Below, piece after piece: positions 6,847 to 10,000 of a DNA stretch of 10,000 bases; the stretch's first letter is position 1; every line of letters starts with the position of its first letter. The stretch comes from Nitrospira sp. (GTDB taxonomy: Bacteria > Nitrospirota > Nitrospiria > Nitrospirales > Nitrospiraceae), in the NCBI GenBank assembly GCA_020216985.1, contig JAIWOH010000081.1:1-10000 (forward strand), read 5' to 3'. The position numbers and the translations under genes were made by a program. The notes beneath the pieces were generated by a model. The model was given only the letters and a program-made list of their open reading frames with translations. It was not told the origin of the DNA and did not search any database.

Positions 6847-8205
6847 ATGATTCGCAAACAAGTCGTCATCATTGGAGGAGGGTTCGGAGGACTCACGGCA
6901 GCCCGTTGTCTGCAGGAGGCGGACGTGGTCCTCATCGACCGCACCAACCACCATCTATTTCAACCGTTGCTGTATCAAGTCGCCGCCGCCGCCCTTCCGC
7001 CCGGCGACATTGCGTGGCCGTTCCGCACGATCTTTCGGTCGCGTCCGAACATCAGGATCGTCATGGACGAGGCGACGTCGATCGACCGATCCGCTCGAAC
7101 AGTGCGTTTGCAGAACAGCCCCCCCCTTCCTTTCGACTGCCTGATCGTCGCTCCCGGTTCGCGCCACACCTATTTCGGCCACCAAGAATGGGAGTCGTTC
7201 GCGCCGGGGCTCAAGACCATCGCCGATGCCATCCGCCTGAGGGAAAAACTGCTCCGCACATTCGAAGAAGCCGAGCGGGAACAAGCCGCGACCGGCAGGC
7301 ACCGCCCGCTGACCTTCATCATCGTGGGGGGAGGTCCGACCGGTGTGGAACTGGCCGGAGCCCTGGCGGAAATCGGGCGGAAGGCCATGGGGCCTGAATT
7401 TCCCTCGCTAAAACTCGACGACCTTTCCATCCTTCTTGTAGAAGGCGGCCCGCGCATTCTCCCGGGCTTTGCTCCCGAGCTGTCAGCCAAGGCCGCCGCC
7501 TCACTCGAACGGATGGGGGTCACGGTTAAGGTCAACAGTCCGGTCAGTGAGATCCGAGCCGACGGCGCGATGATCGGCAACGAATGGGTGCCCTCGACCA
7601 ACATCATTTGGGCGGCGGGCAACAGGGCTTCTTCGTTGGTGGATTCGCTCGGCGTCCCCCAAGACCCGTCGGGGCGGGTGAAGGTGCGTGCGGATCTGAC
7701 CATCCCCGACGATCCCTGGGTTTTCGTCATCGGCGACGCCGCCCATTGTGTGGGAGACGATGGAAAGCCGTTGCCAGGCTTAGCTCCTGTTGCCATGCAG
7801 CAGGGACGTTACGTGGCGGCACTGATCGAGAAAAACCTCTCTCCCGAGCAGCGCAAGCCGTTCATCTATAAAAACCGCGGCATCCTGGCCACCATCGGAC
7901 GGGCGAGGGCGGTGGCGCAGTTCGGTCCGCTCCATCTGTCGGGCCTCCTGGCTTGGCTGATCTGGTGTTTCGCCCACATCTTTTTTCTGATCGGGTTCCG
8001 GAATCGCATTCGCGTCATTTCGGAATGGGTCTGGTTCTATCTCACGTTCAAGCCGGGTGCGCGGCTGATTTTCGACCAGCAAGACGAACCGCGCCGCGAC
8101 TCATCGGCGAGCCCCTCGACGGACAAAACCGGTTCTTCCCCCTCAAAACACGTCCCGACGACGCCTCGCCTCCATCTGGTCAAGAAAACGGCCAACGACG
8201 AGTGA
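6847..8205 (+). CDS. ndh: Type II NADH:quinone oxidoreductase (NDH-2), FAD-dependent
   Basis: This membrane-associated flavoprotein of 452 residues would pass electrons from NADH to the quinone pool without pumping protons. The N-terminus carries the FAD dinucleotide fold VVIIGGGFGGL (glycines at 10-12, 14 and 15). The NAD(P)H-binding fold is FIIVGGGPTGVELAG, with glycines at 161-163 and 166 and E168. The second FAD motif VFVIGDAAH includes D297. LAPVAMQQG (Q318, Q319) matches the quinone-site region of the family. Near residues 364-384 there is a hydrophobic helix, then GFRNR (383-387) and an aromatic stretch, the usual NDH-2 membrane-anchoring C-terminus. The last 40 or so residues are polar and look like a lineage-specific tail. 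The ATG at 6847 was chosen because GGAG precedes it and the FAD fold then begins at residue 6. It has its own candidate promoter. The CRISPR array begins 17 bp after its stop, on the other strand. Substrate choice (NADH versus other donors) cannot be seen. Confidence 0.92.
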   Translation: MIRKQVVIIGGGFGGLTAARCLQEADVVLIDRTNHHLFQPLLYQVAAAALPPGDIAWPFRTIFRSRPNIRIVMDEATSIDRSARTVRLQNSPPLPFDCLIVAPGSRHTYFGHQEWESFAPGLKTIADAIRLREKLLRTFEEAEREQAATGRHRPLTFIIVGGGPTGVELAGALAEIGRKAMGPEFPSLKLDDLSILLVEGGPRILPGFAPELSAKAAASLERMGVTVKVNSPVSEIRADGAMIGNEWVPSTNIIWAAGNRASSLVDSLGVPQDPSGRVKVRADLTIPDDPWVFVIGDAAHCVGDDGKPLPGLAPVAMQQGRYVAALIEKNLSPEQRKPFIYKNRGILATIGRARAVAQFGPLHLSGLLAWLIWCFAHIFFLIGFRNRIRVISEWVWFYLTFKPGARLIFDQQDEPRRDSSASPSTDKTGSSPSKHVPTTPRLHLVKKTANDE

Positions 8206-8222
8206 CCGGCATCTTTACGTCT

Positions 8223-8260
8223 CTGTCACTCTAGCTTTTCTGATGGGCGGGACCTACAAT
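8223..8260 (-). repeat. Terminal, slightly degenerate CRISPR repeat
   Basis: This copy reads CTGTCACTCTAG where the other 23 complete copies read CTTTCACTCTAG, a single T-to-G change at its third base. Degenerate copies usually sit at the leader-distal end, so this one points to a leader on the right and marks the oldest end of the array. Confidence 0.8.
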
Positions 8261-10000
8261 CTCCCGCAGGCGCCGGGCCGCCTCGCATATGTGCGACTTT
8301 CACTCTAGCTTTTCTGATGGGCGGGACCTACAATGCGAAAACAGCATTGCCGATATTCAGTTTATGTGGCTTTCACTCTAGCTTTTCTGATGGGCGGGAC
8401 CTACAATTACTTGACCGCGGCGCCGGCATAGGATACATTTGCCTTTCACTCTAGCTTTTCTGATGGGCGGGACCTACAATCGCCATACGCCTTCTTCCAT
8501 CCCCGACTACGAAAGCCTTTCACTCTAGCTTTTCTGATGGGCGGGACCTACAATGCCTCGGCGGAAGGTGGAGATTGGGGATATTACGACTTTCACTCTA
8601 GCTTTTCTGATGGGCGGGACCTACAATCGGGCGTGATTCCGCCGCGCGCCGACGCGGTGGCGTCTTTCACTCTAGCTTTTCTGATGGGCGGGACCTACAA
8701 TTCCGTTTCCGGCGGAGGGTGTCGACTGCTGGGCCGCTTTCACTCTAGCTTTTCTGATGGGCGGGACCTACAATTTGGACTGTACTATATGAGAAGCGTT
8801 ATCGCTTCAGCTTTCACTCTAGCTTTTCTGATGGGCGGGACCTACAATTGGTCGACGATTACACTCCCGTCAGCTGGAGTTTCGCTTTCACTCTAGCTTT
8901 TCTGATGGGCGGGACCTACAATACCATATCCGCACAGCGCTAGACGATCATGTTGCAGCTTTCACTCTAGCTTTTCTGATGGGCGGGACCTACAATTGGC
9001 ACGATAAAATTCGTGCTGAATCACCGATATGTCTTTCACTCTAGCTTTTCTGATGGGCGGGACCTACAATGTGGTAACACCTAGCGCAGTCTCGAACACA
9101 TTTTTCCTTTCACTCTAGCTTTTCTGATGGGCGGGACCTACAATCTTATATGATGGTTATAGATATGATAAAGAATTTTCCCTTTCACTCTAGCTTTTCT
9201 GATGGGCGGGACCTACAATAATGCTGGACCAGGGAGATTAGGTCATTCGCTGGTCTCTTTCACTCTAGCTTTTCTGATGGGCGGGACCTACAATGGGGGT
9301 TCGAGTAGGGGATCTCTGGGAAGGTTCGCGCTTTCACTCTAGCTTTTCTGATGGGCGGGACCTACAATTCCTGGCGATTGGTATATCTGCTGTCACGGCG
9401 GTCACTTTCACTCTAGCTTTTCTGATGGGCGGGACCTACAATTTTCGAGTATAATACGCTCCCACTCCAGTAGGGACTTTCACTCTAGCTTTTCTGATGG
9501 GCGGGACCTACAATTTCGCGGGCACATACGCTGTGTAGCCCGACGTACGCCTTTCACTCTAGCTTTTCTGATGGGCGGGACCTACAATTACAGAAGAACG
9601 GAGAAGAACGAAGACGATCACCGCTTTCACTCTAGCTTTTCTGATGGGCGGGACCTACAATTAAAAAAATCGCTCATATTTCGATTATGAGCCACGATCT
9701 TTCACTCTAGCTTTTCTGATGGGCGGGACCTACAATACGTGAGCAAGAAGCGGGTCGGGATGGTCGTGAGCGCTTTCACTCTAGCTTTTCTGATGGGCGG
9801 GACCTACAATTACCAGTGCCATACTACCATGGCACTGCTCCTTTCCTTTCACTCTAGCTTTTCTGATGGGCGGGACCTACAATAGGCGCACACAATCGAA
9901 TACAGTCGCATTGTGACGCTTTCACTCTAGCTTTTCTGATGGGCGGGACCTACAATCCGCGACACGGATTTGTAGAATCGAGATTGGTACATCTTTCACT
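8223..10000 (-). CRISPR. CRISPR array, 24 complete 38-bp repeats and 24 spacers, continuing past the right edge
   Basis: The plus-strand repeat begins CTTTCACTCTAGC and ends GGGACCTACAAT. Repeats start at 8223, 8297, 8370, 8443, 8517, 8590, 8664, 8737, 8811, 8885, 8959, 9033, 9107, 9182, 9257, 9331, 9405, 9477, 9551, 9624, 9699, 9773, 9846 and 9919, and a cut one at 9993. All are identical except the first, which has one change. Spacers are 34-37 bp, mostly 35 or 36, and all differ. Read on the minus strand, the repeat starts ATTGTAGGTCCC and ends AGTGAAAG; such GAAA(G/C) 3' ends are common in CRISPR repeats, and the single altered repeat lies at what would be the far 3' end. Both suggest minus-strand transcription with the leader to the right. 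The repeat has no strong internal stem. Repeat and spacer sizes resemble type I-B or III arrays, while the 5' end recalls type II-C repeats; the subtype is unassigned. No cas gene is in the window. Confidence 0.98.

Noticed and set aside
8537..8896. Open frame of 119 codons across the array with a recurring peptide (FTLAFLMGGTYN)
   Set aside because: The peptide is only the translated CRISPR repeat. Repeat-plus-spacer units are 72-75 bp, so the frame is not kept along the array.
9450..9455. TATAAT in a spacer as a possible plus-strand promoter
   Set aside because: It is inside a unique spacer with no -35 partner and no gene downstream; chance is the simplest explanation.
8223..10000. TIGR-type guide array or integron attC series instead of CRISPR
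   Set aside because: TIGR arrays have much shorter paired spacers, and attC sites flank cassette genes and are not identical. Identical 38-bp repeats with 34-37 bp unique spacers are standard CRISPR form.

Overview
The window looks like chromosomal DNA of a GC-rich Gram-negative bacterium. It encodes an outer-membrane-type lipoprotein, a sigma-54 activator, a full-length ClpB and a type II NADH dehydrogenase. A Nitrospira-like member of Nitrospirota would fit, but that is an inference from gene content and style, not a search result.

Layout. Positions 1-2780, minus strand, form a compact signalling operon read right to left: a membrane sensor histidine kinase, a QseG-like lipoprotein (4-bp ATGA overlap with the kinase) and an NtrC-type response regulator cut by the left edge (19-bp gap after the lipoprotein). 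The order kinase, lipoprotein, sigma-54 regulator matches enterobacterial glrK-qseG-glrR (qseE-qseG-qseF). Positions 2781-2931 separate it from an upstream same-strand membrane protein gene (2932-3762) and hold a perfect 9-bp inverted repeat and a possible 16-residue ORF. A 166-bp divergent region (3763-3928) separates that gene from clpB (3929-6553, plus strand). After clpB come 293 noncoding bases with two hairpins and a candidate promoter, then ndh (6847-8205, plus strand).

From 8223 to the right edge there is nothing but a CRISPR array: 24 complete 38-bp repeats plus the first 8 bases of a 25th, and 24 different spacers of 34-37 bp. The repeat's ends and the single deviant repeat, which lies at the left end, both suggest that the array is read on the minus strand and that its leader and cas genes, if present, lie to the right of the window. 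No cas gene or tracrRNA-like anti-repeat was seen here, so the subtype is open. The array starts 17 bp after the ndh stop and converges with ndh.

The sensor operon would relay envelope signals to sigma-54 promoters, ClpB handles protein aggregates and Ndh feeds electrons from NADH into the quinone pool; these are housekeeping functions. The array is the accessory element. Its most unusual trait is the number of spacers that contain inverted repeats of 6-9 bp.
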